Assembly: GCF_004005855.1 (NCBI RefSeq)
Contig: NZ_SACL01000003.1
Location: 62,001 to 126,000 of the forward strand
Direction of reading: 5' to 3'
Source: Rhodovarius crocodyli
GTDB taxonomy: Bacteria; Pseudomonadota; Alphaproteobacteria; Acetobacterales; Acetobacteraceae
DNA length: 64,000 nucleotides
The notes below the pieces were generated by a model. It was given only the letters and a program-made list of their open reading frames with translations. It was not told where the DNA came from and searched no databases. This document shows, one piece after another, positions 38,744 to 48,475 of the stretch (positions are counted from its first letter, which is position 1; every line of letters starts with the position of its first letter). Position numbers and translations under genes: made by a program.

Positions 38744-38832
38744 TTGCGCGATTCGGACCGAAATCTTTCGGCACTCCTTGACTCTCGATGAAATTGCGCG
38801 AAACCAGCAGCAGTTTTTGCGCATTTCGCGCA
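38744..38832. promoter_or_regulatory. Candidate DeoR-type operator cluster in the ltaE-kdgT divergent region
   Basis: A perfect 9-bp inverted repeat (TGCGCGAAA at 38795-38803 and TTTCGCGCA at 38824-38832) lies just ahead of the kdgT ribosome-binding site. A third half-site TGCGCGA is at 38745-38751, nearer ltaE. A TTGACT box is at 38778-38783. The spacing, about three helical turns between arms, suits an oligomeric repressor such as the DeoR protein encoded at the operon's end (inference). Confidence 0.6.
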
Positions 38833-38849
38833 GTCCGGAGGGAACCCCC

Positions 38850-39836
38850 ATGCAGATCCCCATCAAGAAAGCCATCGAGCGCGTGCCAGGCGGCATGATG
38901 GTCGTCCCGCTCGCCATCGGCGCGCTGATCGCGACCTTCTTCCCCGAGACCCCGCGCTATTTCGGCTCCTTCACCGGCGCCCTGTTCTCCGGCGCGCTGA
39001 CCATCCTGGCCGTGTTCTACGTCTGTATGGGTGCCAGCATCGACTTCAAGGCGACCCCCTACATCCTGAAGAAGGGCGGCACGCTGTTCGCGGTGAAGAT
39101 CGGCATGGCGGCCCTGCTGGGCGTGATCTTCGGCCAGATCCTGGGCGAGGCGCCGATCTCCTCCGGCATGTTCGCGGGCCTGTCCACGCTGGCCATCGTG
39201 GCCGCGATGAACGACACCAACGGCGGCCTGTACATGGCGCTGATGGGCCAGTACGGCGAACCCCGCGACGTCGGTGCCTACACCGTCATGACGCTGGAAT
39301 CCGGCCCGTTCCTGACCATGATCACGCTGGGTGTGGCGGGCCTGTCGGCCTTCCCGATCCCGACGCTGATCGGCTCCATCCTGCCGCTGGTGGTGGGCAT
39401 GATCCTGGGCAACCTGGACAAGGACATGCGTGAGTTCCTGTCCCGCGCCATCCCGGTCATGATCCCCTTCTTCGCTTTCGCTCTGGGTTCGGGCCTGGAC
39501 CTGGGCAAGGTGTGGCAGGCCGGCCTGCTGGGCCTGGGCCTCGGTCTCGCGGTGGTGGTCGTCACCGGCATTCCGCTGTTCTTCGCTGACCGCGCCATCG
39601 GCGGCACGGGTGTCGCGGGTGTCGCCGCGGCGTCGACCGCCGGCAATGCCGCGGCCGTCCCGGCCATCGTGGCCTCGGCCAACCCGATCTACGCCCCGGC
39701 CGCCGCCCATGCGACCATCCTGGTGGCGGCTGCCGTGATCGTGACCACGGTGCTGGTGCCGCTGCTGACGGCCTGGACCGCGAAGCGCGTGCATGGCACG
39801 CCCGACGGCGCACCGCCGGCGCAGAAGATCGGCTGA
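38850..39836 (+). CDS. KdgT-family permease (2-keto-3-deoxygluconate transporter family)
   Basis: A 328-residue membrane transporter of the KdgT family with about ten helices. Recognisable are the start [53 protein letters not shown] and [18 protein letters not shown]. The start at 38850 has GGAGGG upstream. E. coli KdgT is a proton symporter for 2-keto-3-deoxygluconate. In this operon the substrate is more likely a four-carbon sugar acid (D-threonate, D-erythronate), because the next genes encode a DUF1537 kinase and PdxA2. That substrate is inference from context. Confidence 0.9.
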   Translation: MQIPIKKAIERVPGGMMVVPLAIGALIATFFPETPRYFGSFTGALFSGALTILAVFYVCMGASIDFKATPYILKKGGTLFAVKIGMAALLGVIFGQILGEAPISSGMFAGLSTLAIVAAMNDTNGGLYMALMGQYGEPRDVGAYTVMTLESGPFLTMITLGVAGLSAFPIPTLIGSILPLVVGMILGNLDKDMREFLSRAIPVMIPFFAFALGSGLDLGKVWQAGLLGLGLGLAVVVVTGIPLFFADRAIGGTGVAGVAAASTAGNAAAVPAIVASANPIYAPAAAHATILVAAAVIVTTVLVPLLTAWTAKRVHGTPDGAPPAQKIG

Positions 39837-39847
39837 GGGAGCACGCG

Positions 39848-41095
39848 ATGACCCGCCGCTGGCTGATCCTGGCCGACGACCTGACCGGTGCCGCCGATTG
39901 CGGCATCGCCTTCGCGAAGCGCGGCCTGGCGGCCACGGTGGGCTGGGGCAACGGCGCCGATGCGCCGGGCGCCGCCGTGCTGGTCATCGATGCCGATAGC
40001 CGCCGCCTGTCGGCCGAGGCGGCGGGCATCCGCCACCGCACCCTGCTGGAGGCGCACCACGCCCCCGGCACCCTGCTGATCAAGAAGATCGACAGCACCC
40101 TGCGCGGCCAGCCCGCGCAGGAACTGGCCGACACCGCCCGGGCGCTGCGCGCGCGCGGCGCGGGGTCGCTCGCCATCCTGGCCCCCGCCTTCCCGGCCAC
40201 CGGCCGCACGACGGAGGGCGGCTGCGTGCTGATCAACGGCGCGCCGCTTGAGAGCACGCCGCTGTGGGCGCGCGACCACACCTATGAGAGCGCGGATCTG
40301 GTCGAGGTGATGGCCGGCGTGGGCATGCAGGCCCGCCTGGTGCCGGTCGAGACCGTGCGTGACCCGCAGGCCTTCGGTGCAGCCATCCGCGCGGCGCTGG
40401 CCGAGGGCGCCGATGCGCTGGTCTGCGACGCCGTGGTGCCCGCCGACCTCGGCGCCATCGCCACCGCGACCCTTCCCTTCGCCGAGCAGGTGTTCTGGAT
40501 CGGGTCCGGCGGCATCGCGGCGGCGCTTGCGGGCTGCCTGCCCCAGGCCGCCCAGCCCTGCCTGCCGCCGGCCGGCCAGGGCGGCGTGCTGATGGTGGTG
40601 GGCAGCGTGGCCGAGGCCTCCCGCGCCGCCGCCCGCAAGCTGATCGCGACCGGTGAGGTGCATCACGTCGTGGTGCAGCCCGAGTCGCTGCTGGCCGGCC
40701 CGCCGCCCGAGGAAGCCGCGCGCATCAGCGCGGACATCGCGGGCCCGCTGTCGCGCGGGCAGGACGTGCTGGTCGAGATCGCGGCCGATGCCGATGCCGA
40801 CCTGTCGGTGGGCGCGGCCCTGGCCACCGCGCTCGCGCGGCTCCTGGCGCCCGCGGCGCCCCATCTCAGCGGCCTGTTCGCGACGGGCGGCGAGACCGCC
40901 TGCGCATTGCTTTCCGAACTCGGCATCCATGGCATCGACCTGGTGGACGAGATCGAGCCGGGCGTTCCGCTCGGCATCACCCGGGGGGCCTTCGCCTTCC
41001 CGGTCATGACAAAAGCCGGCGCCTTCGGCGGACCGGATACCATCCAGCATGCGCGCACCCGCCTGCGCGCCATGCATCATGCAGGGGCAAAGTGA
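39848..41095 (+). CDS. Four-carbon acid sugar kinase (DUF1537, DtnK/OtnK/DenK family)
   Basis: A 415-residue ATP-dependent kinase that phosphorylates C4 sugar acids such as D-threonate or D-erythronate at C4. The N-terminal domain (about 1-230) shows LADDLTGAADCGIAFAKRG, KKIDSTLRGQPAQEL and the AFPATGRTTEGGCVLING motif. The C-terminal nucleotide-binding domain (about 240-410) has VVGSVAEASRAAARKL and LFATGGETACALLSELG. It lies 11 bases after kdgT and one base before pdxA2. In this family a PdxA2 partner points to D-threonate/D-erythronate, not to the L-threonate Otn pathway. Confidence 0.92.
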   Translation: MTRRWLILADDLTGAADCGIAFAKRGLAATVGWGNGADAPGAAVLVIDADSRRLSAEAAGIRHRTLLEAHHAPGTLLIKKIDSTLRGQPAQELADTARALRARGAGSLAILAPAFPATGRTTEGGCVLINGAPLESTPLWARDHTYESADLVEVMAGVGMQARLVPVETVRDPQAFGAAIRAALAEGADALVCDAVVPADLGAIATATLPFAEQVFWIGSGGIAAALAGCLPQAAQPCLPPAGQGGVLMVVGSVAEASRAAARKLIATGEVHHVVVQPESLLAGPPPEEAARISADIAGPLSRGQDVLVEIAADADADLSVGAALATALARLLAPAAPHLSGLFATGGETACALLSELGIHGIDLVDEIEPGVPLGITRGAFAFPVMTKAGAFGGPDTIQHARTRLRAMHHAGAK

Positions 41096-41096
41096 G

Positions 41097-42110
41097 ATGA
41101 GCGCAACGCAGGACACCCGCCCGATCGTGGCGATCACCATGGGTGACGCTTCGGGAATCGGCCCCGAGATCATCATGAAGGCCCTGGCCCACGCCGAGAC
41201 CTATGCGATGTGCCGCCCGCTGGTGGTGGGCGACGCCACCCGCCTGCGTGAGGCCGGTGAGATCGTCGGCAGCAAGCTGGTGGTGAACGCGCTGGAGACG
41301 CCCGCCGGCGCTTCCTATGCGCTGGGCACCGTGGACTGCATCGACCTGAAGCTGATCCCGGCGGGCCACCCGTTCGGCCAGCTCAGCACCCTCTCGGGCG
41401 AGGGCGCCTTCCGCTACATCGAGCGCGCGACGCGCCTGGTGGAAGCCGGTGAGGCCGATGCCATCTGCACGGCCCCCCTGTCGAAGGAAGCCCTGCACGC
41501 TGCCGGCCACAAGTATCCCGGCCACACGGAAATGCTGGCCCACCTGACCGGCACGCCCGAGGTGTCCATGATGCTGGTGGCGCCCAAGCTGCGCGTCATC
41601 CACGTGACCACGCATATCGGCCTGATGGACGCCATCCGGAAGATCGAGCCGGGCCTGGTTGAGCGCGTGATCGCGCGCGGGCATGCTACCCTCGTGAAGT
41701 CCGGCATCGCGGACCCGCGCATCGGCGTCTGCGGCATCAACCCGCATGCCGGTGAGAACGGCCTGTTCGGCCAGGGCGAGGAGGAGCAGAAGATCATTCC
41801 GGCCGTCGAGAAATGCGTCGCGAAGGGTTGGAAGGTCACGGGCCCGCTGCCCGCGGACACGCTGTTCTTCCGCGCCGCGCGCGGTGACTTCGACCTGGTG
41901 GTGGCCATGTACCACGACCAGGGCCACGGCCCGGTGAAGGTGATGGGCCTCGAAGCCGGCGTGAACATCACGGTGGGCCTGCCCGTCATCCGCACCTCGG
42001 TCGACCACGGCACCGCCTTCGACATCGCCGGCAAGGGCATCGCCGATGACGGCAGCCTGATCGAGGCGCTGAAGCAGGCGACCGACCTGGCGCCGAAGCG
42101 CCGCCACTGA
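41097..42110 (+). CDS. pdxA2: PdxA2-type 4-phospho-D-threonate / D-erythronate 3-dehydrogenase
   Basis: NAD+-dependent oxidative decarboxylase, 337 residues. It turns 4-phospho-D-threonate or 4-phospho-D-erythronate into dihydroxyacetone phosphate and CO2. Family motifs are ITMGDASGIGPEIIMKAL, TAPLSKEALHAAGHKYPGHTE, GINPHAGENGLFG and the metal site AMYHDQGHGPVK. Housekeeping PdxA in pyridoxine synthesis is the alternative, but linkage to a DUF1537 kinase is diagnostic for the PdxA2 branch. The start at 41097 follows GTGAGA. Confidence 0.92.
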   Translation: MSATQDTRPIVAITMGDASGIGPEIIMKALAHAETYAMCRPLVVGDATRLREAGEIVGSKLVVNALETPAGASYALGTVDCIDLKLIPAGHPFGQLSTLSGEGAFRYIERATRLVEAGEADAICTAPLSKEALHAAGHKYPGHTEMLAHLTGTPEVSMMLVAPKLRVIHVTTHIGLMDAIRKIEPGLVERVIARGHATLVKSGIADPRIGVCGINPHAGENGLFGQGEEEQKIIPAVEKCVAKGWKVTGPLPADTLFFRAARGDFDLVVAMYHDQGHGPVKVMGLEAGVNITVGLPVIRTSVDHGTAFDIAGKGIADDGSLIEALKQATDLAPKRRH

Positions 42111-42123
42111 TGCGGCGCCACTG

Positions 42124-42873
42124 ATGAAACGTCGTCGCACCAGACGCGACGAGATGCTGGAGGCCATCGCCTCCGGCTGTTCGGATGTGGAGACGCTGGC
42201 CGAACGTTTCGGCGTCTCCGCCTCCACCATCCGGCGGGATCTGCAGGCCCTGTCGGAGAAGCAGGCGGTGGCCCGCACCTATGGCGGCGCGATCCTGGCC
42301 GCGCCCGACCGCGAGACCAGCCTGCGCACCCGCAGCGGCCAGCACCGCAACGAGAAGGCGGCCATCGCGGCCGCCGCCCTGGCCCTGGTGCGGGAAGGCG
42401 AGACGCTGATCCTGGATGGCGGCTCCACGGTCGAGGCCTTCGGCCGGCTGCTGCATGGCCGGCGCCATCGCGTCATCACCAGCAACCTGCCGCTGATCCC
42501 GCTGCTGGCGGGCGCCGAGGGGATGGAACTGATCGTGCTGGGCGGAACGGTCCGGCCCATCAGCATGGGCACCACCGGCCCGCTGGCCGAGGAGTCCCTG
42601 CGCCGGCTTTCCGCCGCGCGCTGCTTCATGAGCGCGGACGGCGTGGTGCCCGGGCGCGGCCTGTGCGAGGCCACGCTGGAACAGGTGGCGCTGAAGGAAT
42701 TGATGATGGCCCAGTCGCAGGAGGTGGTGGTGCTCGCCGATGCCTCCAAGCTGGGCCGCGCGGGCCAGCCCTGCTGGGCACCGCTGCCCGCGCAATGGAC
42801 GCTGGTGACCGACGCCGACGAGGCGGCCTGCGCGCCGTTCCGCGCGGCGGGCGCGCGGGTGGTGAGAGCCTAG
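42124..42873 (+). CDS. DeoR/GlpR-family repressor
   Basis: A 249-residue regulator. The N-terminal DeoR winged helix (about 1-57; RRDEMLEAIASGCSDVETLAERF, VSASTIRRDLQAL) is followed by the sugar-phosphate-sensing domain (LILDGGSTVEAFGRLL, LIVLGGTVRPISMG, CFMSADGV, VVLADASKLGRAG). It ends the kdgT-kinase-pdxA2 operon, 13 bases after pdxA2, and is the probable local regulator with a phosphorylated intermediate as inducer (inference). An 11-base repeat, CGCCACTGATG, occurs twice across the pdxA2 end and this start. Confidence 0.9.
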   Translation: MKRRRTRRDEMLEAIASGCSDVETLAERFGVSASTIRRDLQALSEKQAVARTYGGAILAAPDRETSLRTRSGQHRNEKAAIAAAALALVREGETLILDGGSTVEAFGRLLHGRRHRVITSNLPLIPLLAGAEGMELIVLGGTVRPISMGTTGPLAEESLRRLSAARCFMSADGVVPGRGLCEATLEQVALKELMMAQSQEVVVLADASKLGRAGQPCWAPLPAQWTLVTDADEAACAPFRAAGARVVRA

Positions 42874-42894
42874 CCGGGGCGCTAGGCTCGGCCC

Positions 42895-43587
42895 ATGGAA
42901 GCCGACCACCCCTTCACCGCCCGTTGCCTGCTGCGCGCTGCCCCCGCCGCGACATTGGCGACCCAGCAGGAGGGCCAGCCTTTCGCCAGCCTCGTCACCC
43001 ATGCCGTCGCGCCTGACGGCTCGGTGCTGCTGTTCCTTTCCATGCTGTCCCAGCACACCCGCCATCTGGTGGCGGAGCCGCGCTGTTCCCTGATGGCCGT
43101 GGGCTACGCCCCCGGCCCCAACCCGCAGACGGCCCCGCGCGTGACCGTCACCGGCCTGGCGGAGAAGGTCGACGACCCGGCGCTGAAGGCGCGCTGGCTG
43201 GCGCGCCACCCCTATGCCGCCCAATATGCGGGGTTCGGTGATTTCGCCCTGTGGCGCATCCGGCCGGTGCAGGCCCTGCTGGTGGCGGGTTTCGCCGCCG
43301 CGCACCGGCTGCGTCAGGCCGATTACATGCCCGACCCCGCCGCCGTGGCCGCCATCGCCGCTGCCGAGCCCGGCGTGATCCAGCACATGAACGAGGACCA
43401 CCGCGACGCCATGGCCGCCATCGCCGGCGATGACCGGGACTGGCGCATGGTGGGGCTGGATGTGGACGGCTGCGACCTGGCGGCGGGGGAGGCGACCTTC
43501 CGCCTCGGCTTCTCGGCGCCCGTCGCGGATGCCGGTGCCGTCAGGCGAGAGCTTGTGGAGGCCACGCGGCGCGCCCGTGCAGGCTGA
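42895..43587 (+). CDS. HugZ-like pyridoxamine-phosphate-oxidase-fold protein with DUF2470 tail
   Basis: A 230-residue protein. The N-terminal split-barrel FMN-binding domain (about 1-140; RAAPAATLATQQEGQPFASLV, FLSMLSQHTRHLVAEPRCSL) is followed by a DUF2470 domain (about 150-230) with GVIQHMNEDHRDAMAAIAG. This is the HugZ/HutZ arrangement, where characterised members bind or degrade haem. The role here is unproved. It follows the DeoR gene by 21 bases but looks functionally unrelated. Confidence 0.87.
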   Translation: MEADHPFTARCLLRAAPAATLATQQEGQPFASLVTHAVAPDGSVLLFLSMLSQHTRHLVAEPRCSLMAVGYAPGPNPQTAPRVTVTGLAEKVDDPALKARWLARHPYAAQYAGFGDFALWRIRPVQALLVAGFAAAHRLRQADYMPDPAAVAAIAAAEPGVIQHMNEDHRDAMAAIAGDDRDWRMVGLDVDGCDLAAGEATFRLGFSAPVADAGAVRRELVEATRRARAG

Positions 43588-43641
43588 CGCCCGAATCTTG
43601 GGCAGAAGATCAGCGAATTGATCACGGCGCATGAGATGGGT

Positions 43642-43679
43642 TGTGTCAGGGGGCATAACCTATGCGTGTGCGCGACACA
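43642..43679. promoter_or_regulatory. Nested palindrome upstream of pckA
   Basis: TGTGTC (43642-43647) pairs with GACACA (43674-43679), and GCATA-ACC-TATGC (43653-43665) lies within. It is about 130 bases before the pckA start, in a 218-base gap otherwise without recognised elements. A regulator site for pckA is possible. Confidence 0.35.
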
Positions 43680-43805
43680 GCCAGACAAAGTTCGGATTGC
43701 GAACCCGGCCATACCGCCGTAATTCCGCCTCAAGGCCTGATTAACCGGTGGCGCGCGCTGGCATCTCACAGGCCGGCGGTACTGCCCTGCTGTCTGGAGA
43801 GACTG

Positions 43806-45395
<1,590 letters not shown>

Positions 45396-45403
45396 ACCGG
45401 ATC

Positions 45404-45437
45404 GGCGCCGTTCCTGATGGGACGGCGCCTTTTCTTT
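45404..45437 (+). terminator. Intrinsic terminator of pckA
   Basis: An 11-bp stem (GGCGCCGTTCC with GGGACGGCGCC, one wobble pair), loop TGAT, then TTTTCTTT, starting 9 bases after the pckA stop. Confidence 0.92.
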
Positions 45438-45445
45438 GGTTTGAA

Positions 45446-45464
45446 CGATAGATGTTATCTATCG
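45446..45464. promoter_or_regulatory. Perfect palindrome upstream of a small secreted protein gene
   Basis: CGATAGAT-GTT-ATCTATCG, 8-bp arms with a 3-base spacer, in an AT-rich stretch (45438-45500) that also contains TTATCTATGATG. It lies about 100 bases before the ATG at 45567 and just past the pckA terminator. Likely operator or promoter element for that gene. Confidence 0.6.
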
Positions 45465-45566
45465 AAAACATAAATATCATCGCATTTTATCTATGATGAG
45501 GCGCGGATAGAACTGTCTTCAGAGAGGGAGGCCAACCGGCACCCCGCAGAGATAGGAGACAGTGAC

Positions 45567-45809
45567 ATGCGCAAGATTTCCATCATGACCCTGGCCCTGG
45601 CAGCGATGATGAGCATCGCCGGCGCTGCGGAAGCCCGGAACGTGGCGGTCTCCGGCCAGAACTGGATCATGGGCCAGAACCTGGCGATGAACGACCCGAA
45701 CACGGGCGCCACCACCACCACCTTCGCCCAGGAACGCGCCCGCCGGCAGGCCATCCAGCAGAGCATGGGCAGCCGCGGCATGCGGGTCGCGAGCCGCACC
45801 CGCCGCTGA
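45567..45809 (+). CDS. Small exported hypothetical protein
   Basis: An 80-residue protein with a clear signal peptide (MRKISIMTLALAAMMSIAG, cleavage after GAAEA or AEA). The short mature part is Thr/Asn/Gln-rich in the middle (NDPNTGATTTTFAQ) and has a basic Arg/Gln/Ser-rich end. No family recognised. GGAG lies 12 bases before the ATG. It has its own AT-rich promoter region with a perfect palindrome, suggesting specific regulation. The asd terminator follows on the opposite strand. Confidence 0.7.
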   Translation: MRKISIMTLALAAMMSIAGAAEARNVAVSGQNWIMGQNLAMNDPNTGATTTTFAQERARRQAIQQSMGSRGMRVASRTRR

Positions 45810-45813
45810 TACG

Positions 45814-45848
45814 AAAAAGGCCCGGAGGCATGCGCCCCCGGGCCTCGA
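45814..45848 (-). terminator. Intrinsic terminator of asd
   Basis: Read on the minus strand, arms AGGCCCGG and CCGGGCCT enclose a short loop and are followed by TTTTTCG. It begins about 22 bases after the asd stop and lies between two convergent genes. Confidence 0.85.
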
Positions 45849-45869
45849 TGTCTCGGCGATGCGCCGGGA

Positions 45870-46901
45870 TCAGGCCGAGGCCTTCTCCAGCAGGCCCTGC
45901 TTCACCAGGGCTTCCGCGATCTGCACGGCGTTCAGGGCCGCGCCCTTGCGCAGGTTGTCGGCCACGCACCAGAAGGCCAGGCCGTTCTCCACCGTGGGGT
46001 CCTTGCGCAGGCGCGACACATAGGTGTCGTCCTCGCCGGCGGCCTCCAGCGGGGTCATGTAGCCGCCGTCCTCGCGCTTGTCGAAGACGGTGATGCCCGG
46101 GGCCTTGCGCCAGGCGGCCAACGCCTGGGCCTCGGTGATCGGCGCCTCGAACTCGACATGCACGGCCTCGGCATGGCCGATGAACACGGGCACGCGCACG
46201 CAGGTGGCCACCACCTTGATGTCGGGGTCGAGAATCTTGCGGGTCTCGACCGTCATCTTCCACTCTTCCTTCGTGAACCCGTCATCCATGAACTTGTCGA
46301 TGTGCGGGATCACGTTGAAGGCGATGGGCTTGGTGAAGATCTGCGGCTCGGCCGGCTGGTGCACGAAGCTGGACTTGGTTTGCAGGAACAGCTCGTCCAT
46401 CGCTTCCTTGCCGCCGCCGGACGTCGACTGATAGGTCGACACCACGACGCGCTTGATCCGCGCGACCTCATGCAGCGGCTTCAGGGCCACGACCATCTGG
46501 ATGGTGCTGCAGTTCGGGTTCGCGATGATGTTGCGCTTGCGGAACTGGGCCAGGTGATGCGGGTTCACCTCCGGCACCACCAGCGGCACGTCCGGCTCCA
46601 TGCGGAAATGGCTGGTGTTGTCGATCACGACGCAGCCCTGGGCGGCCGCGCGCGGCGCATGCACGGCGGAAATCGACGCGCCGGGGCTGAACAGGCCGAT
46701 ATCGGTGCCGGTGAAGTCGAAGGTCTCGAGGTTCTGGACCTTGAGCACCTTTTTCTCGCCGAAGCTCACTTCCTGGCCAGCGGACCGGGCGGAAGCGAGG
46801 GGAATCACCTCGTCCACCGGGAAGTTCCGCTCGGCCAAGGTTTTCAGCATCTCGCGGCCCACTGCTCCCGTGGCTCCGACGACTGCGACCTTGTAGCCCA
46901 T
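45870..46901 (-). CDS. asd: Aspartate-semialdehyde dehydrogenase
   Basis: NADPH-dependent reduction of aspartyl phosphate to the semialdehyde, branch point for lysine/diaminopimelate, threonine and methionine. The 343 residues show the Rossmann start YKVAVVGATGAVGREMLKTL, the catalytic Cys131 in IIANPNCSTIQMV, STYQSTSGGGKEAMDEL and the C-terminal ENGLAFWCVADNLRKGAALNAV. Normal length. It is divergent from zapE. Confidence 0.97.
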   Translation of the reverse strand: MGYKVAVVGATGAVGREMLKTLAERNFPVDEVIPLASARSAGQEVSFGEKKVLKVQNLETFDFTGTDIGLFSPGASISAVHAPRAAAQGCVVIDNTSHFRMEPDVPLVVPEVNPHHLAQFRKRNIIANPNCSTIQMVVALKPLHEVARIKRVVVSTYQSTSGGGKEAMDELFLQTKSSFVHQPAEPQIFTKPIAFNVIPHIDKFMDDGFTKEEWKMTVETRKILDPDIKVVATCVRVPVFIGHAEAVHVEFEAPITEAQALAAWRKAPGITVFDKREDGGYMTPLEAAGEDDTYVSRLRKDPTVENGLAFWCVADNLRKGAALNAVQIAEALVKQGLLEKASA

Positions 46902-47013
46902 TGGCTTTGCTCCGGTTGGATGGAAGCGTGCTTCCTACGGCCATGAACATAAGGTTTCAACACGGTTCAGGCCCGATTGTGCGCAAGGCTGCCCCGCGTT
47001 ATCCCCCGATGCC

Positions 47014-48186
47014 ATGGATGTTGCAGCGCAGATCAGGCCCAACCCCGCCGAAGGGCCGCTTCCCGCCTATCGGGCCCGGGTGAAGGCCGGGGTCCTGAAC
47101 GCGGACCCGGCCCAGCAGGCCGCGGCCGAAACCCTGCAGGAGCTGTGGCACCGCCTGCGCGGCTATGACCCCAAGCCCAGCGAGCCCGAGAAGCCCGGCG
47201 GCGGCCTGCTGGGCCGGCTGTTCCGCAAGCGCGGCGCCGAGGACGGCGTGAAGGAAGCGCCCTGCGGCCTCTATCTCGTGGGCCAGGTCGGGCGCGGCAA
47301 ATCCATGCTGATGGACCTGTTCTTCGACGCGGCCGATGTGCCCCGCAAGCGCCGCATCCACTTCCACTCCTTCATGCAGGAATGCCACCAGCGCATCCAC
47401 ACCTGGAAGAAGGCGAACCCCAGCGGCGAGGACCCCATCCAGCCGCTCGCGGACCGCATCCTGGCCGAGGCCGCGCTGCTGTGCTTCGACGAGTTCCAGG
47501 TGCACGACATCACCGATGCCATGATCCTGGGCCGGCTGTTCGAGGCGCTGTTCGCCCGCGGCGTGGTGATCGTGGCCACCAGCAACACCGCGCCGGACGA
47601 CCTGTTCAAGGGCAAGCCGGGGCGTGACGCCTTCCTGCCCTTCATCGCCATCATCAAGAAGCAGGTGGAGGTATTGGCGCTGGACAGCCAGCGCGACTAC
47701 CGCCGCGACCGCATCCGCGGCCTGCCCACCTGGCATTCCCCCGCCGACGGCCGGGCCGAGCGCGCGCTGGACGCGGCCTACAGGGAACTGACCGGCGAGG
47801 CGCATGGCGCGCCGATGGTGCTGGAGGTGCTGGGCCGCAAGGTGGAACTGCCCGAGGCCGCGCGCGGCGTGGCGCGGGCCAGCTTCGACGACCTGTGCAA
47901 CAAGCCGCTGGGCCCGGCGGACTTCCTGGCGGTGGCCACCCATTTCCACACCCTGGTGATGGACGACATCCCGCGCCTGAACCCCGACAATTTCGACCGC
48001 GCGCGCCGCTTCATCACCCTGATCGACGCGATGTACGAGCACCGCTGCAAGCTGGTGGCCAGCGCGGCCGCGACCCCCGACCAGCTGTACGAGCACGGCC
48101 AGAACGCGGCGATGTTCGAACGCACCGCCAGCCGCCTGATGGAGATGCAGAGCCAGGAATACCTGAAGCTACCGCACCTCTCCTGA
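47014..48186 (+). CDS. zapE: Cell division protein ZapE (AFG1-like ATPase)
   Basis: A 390-residue P-loop ATPase of the AFG1/ZapE family. Walker A is LVGQVGRGKSMLMDLFF, Walker B is LLCFDEFQVHDITDAMIL, with VIVATSNTAPDDLF as sensor region and the C-terminal PRLNPDNFDRARRFITLIDA segment. In E. coli ZapE acts at the Z-ring under stress; mitochondrial AFG1 relates to respiratory complex turnover. The start codon at 47014 gives the expected N-terminus. Overlaps the convergent S4-protein gene by 18 bases. Confidence 0.94.
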   Translation: MDVAAQIRPNPAEGPLPAYRARVKAGVLNADPAQQAAAETLQELWHRLRGYDPKPSEPEKPGGGLLGRLFRKRGAEDGVKEAPCGLYLVGQVGRGKSMLMDLFFDAADVPRKRRIHFHSFMQECHQRIHTWKKANPSGEDPIQPLADRILAEAALLCFDEFQVHDITDAMILGRLFEALFARGVVIVATSNTAPDDLFKGKPGRDAFLPFIAIIKKQVEVLALDSQRDYRRDRIRGLPTWHSPADGRAERALDAAYRELTGEAHGAPMVLEVLGRKVELPEAARGVARASFDDLCNKPLGPADFLAVATHFHTLVMDDIPRLNPDNFDRARRFITLIDAMYEHRCKLVASAAATPDQLYEHGQNAAMFERTASRLMEMQSQEYLKLPHLS

Positions 48187-48447
48187 GGCCTTCAGGTCTT
48201 CATACAGCCCGCGCGCCTCGGGCGGCGGGCCGCGCCGTTCGCCCAGCGCCAGCACCTTCCACACCCGCACCTCATCGCCCCAGGCGAAGGTCAGCACATC
48301 GCCCACCCGGACGCGGGCATGCGCCTTGTCGGTGGGCTGCCGGTTGAGGCGGAAGCCGCCGGCCTCGACCAGCTTCGCGCAGAGCGGGCGGGTCTTGGCC
48401 AGGCGCACATGCCACAGCCAGGTGTCGAGGCGGATCGCGTTTTCCAT
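48169..48447 (-). CDS. S4-domain RNA-binding protein (Hsp15-like)
   Basis: A 92-residue protein with an N-terminal S4 domain (IRLDTWLWHVRLAKTRPLCAKL, GGFRLNRQPTDKAHARVRVGDVLTF) and a short charged tail, the layout of Hsp15/HslR, which binds stalled 50S subunits with nascent chains. ATG at 48447 is chosen; the frame is open further upstream into the neighbour. Convergent with zapE and 28 bases after the yjbH-like gene. Confidence 0.88.
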   Translation of the reverse strand: MENAIRLDTWLWHVRLAKTRPLCAKLVEAGGFRLNRQPTDKAHARVRVGDVLTFAWGDEVRVWKVLALGERRGPPPEARGLYEDLKASGEVR

Positions 48448-48475
48448 CTGGGGCGCATATTGGCGCCTCAGCCCC

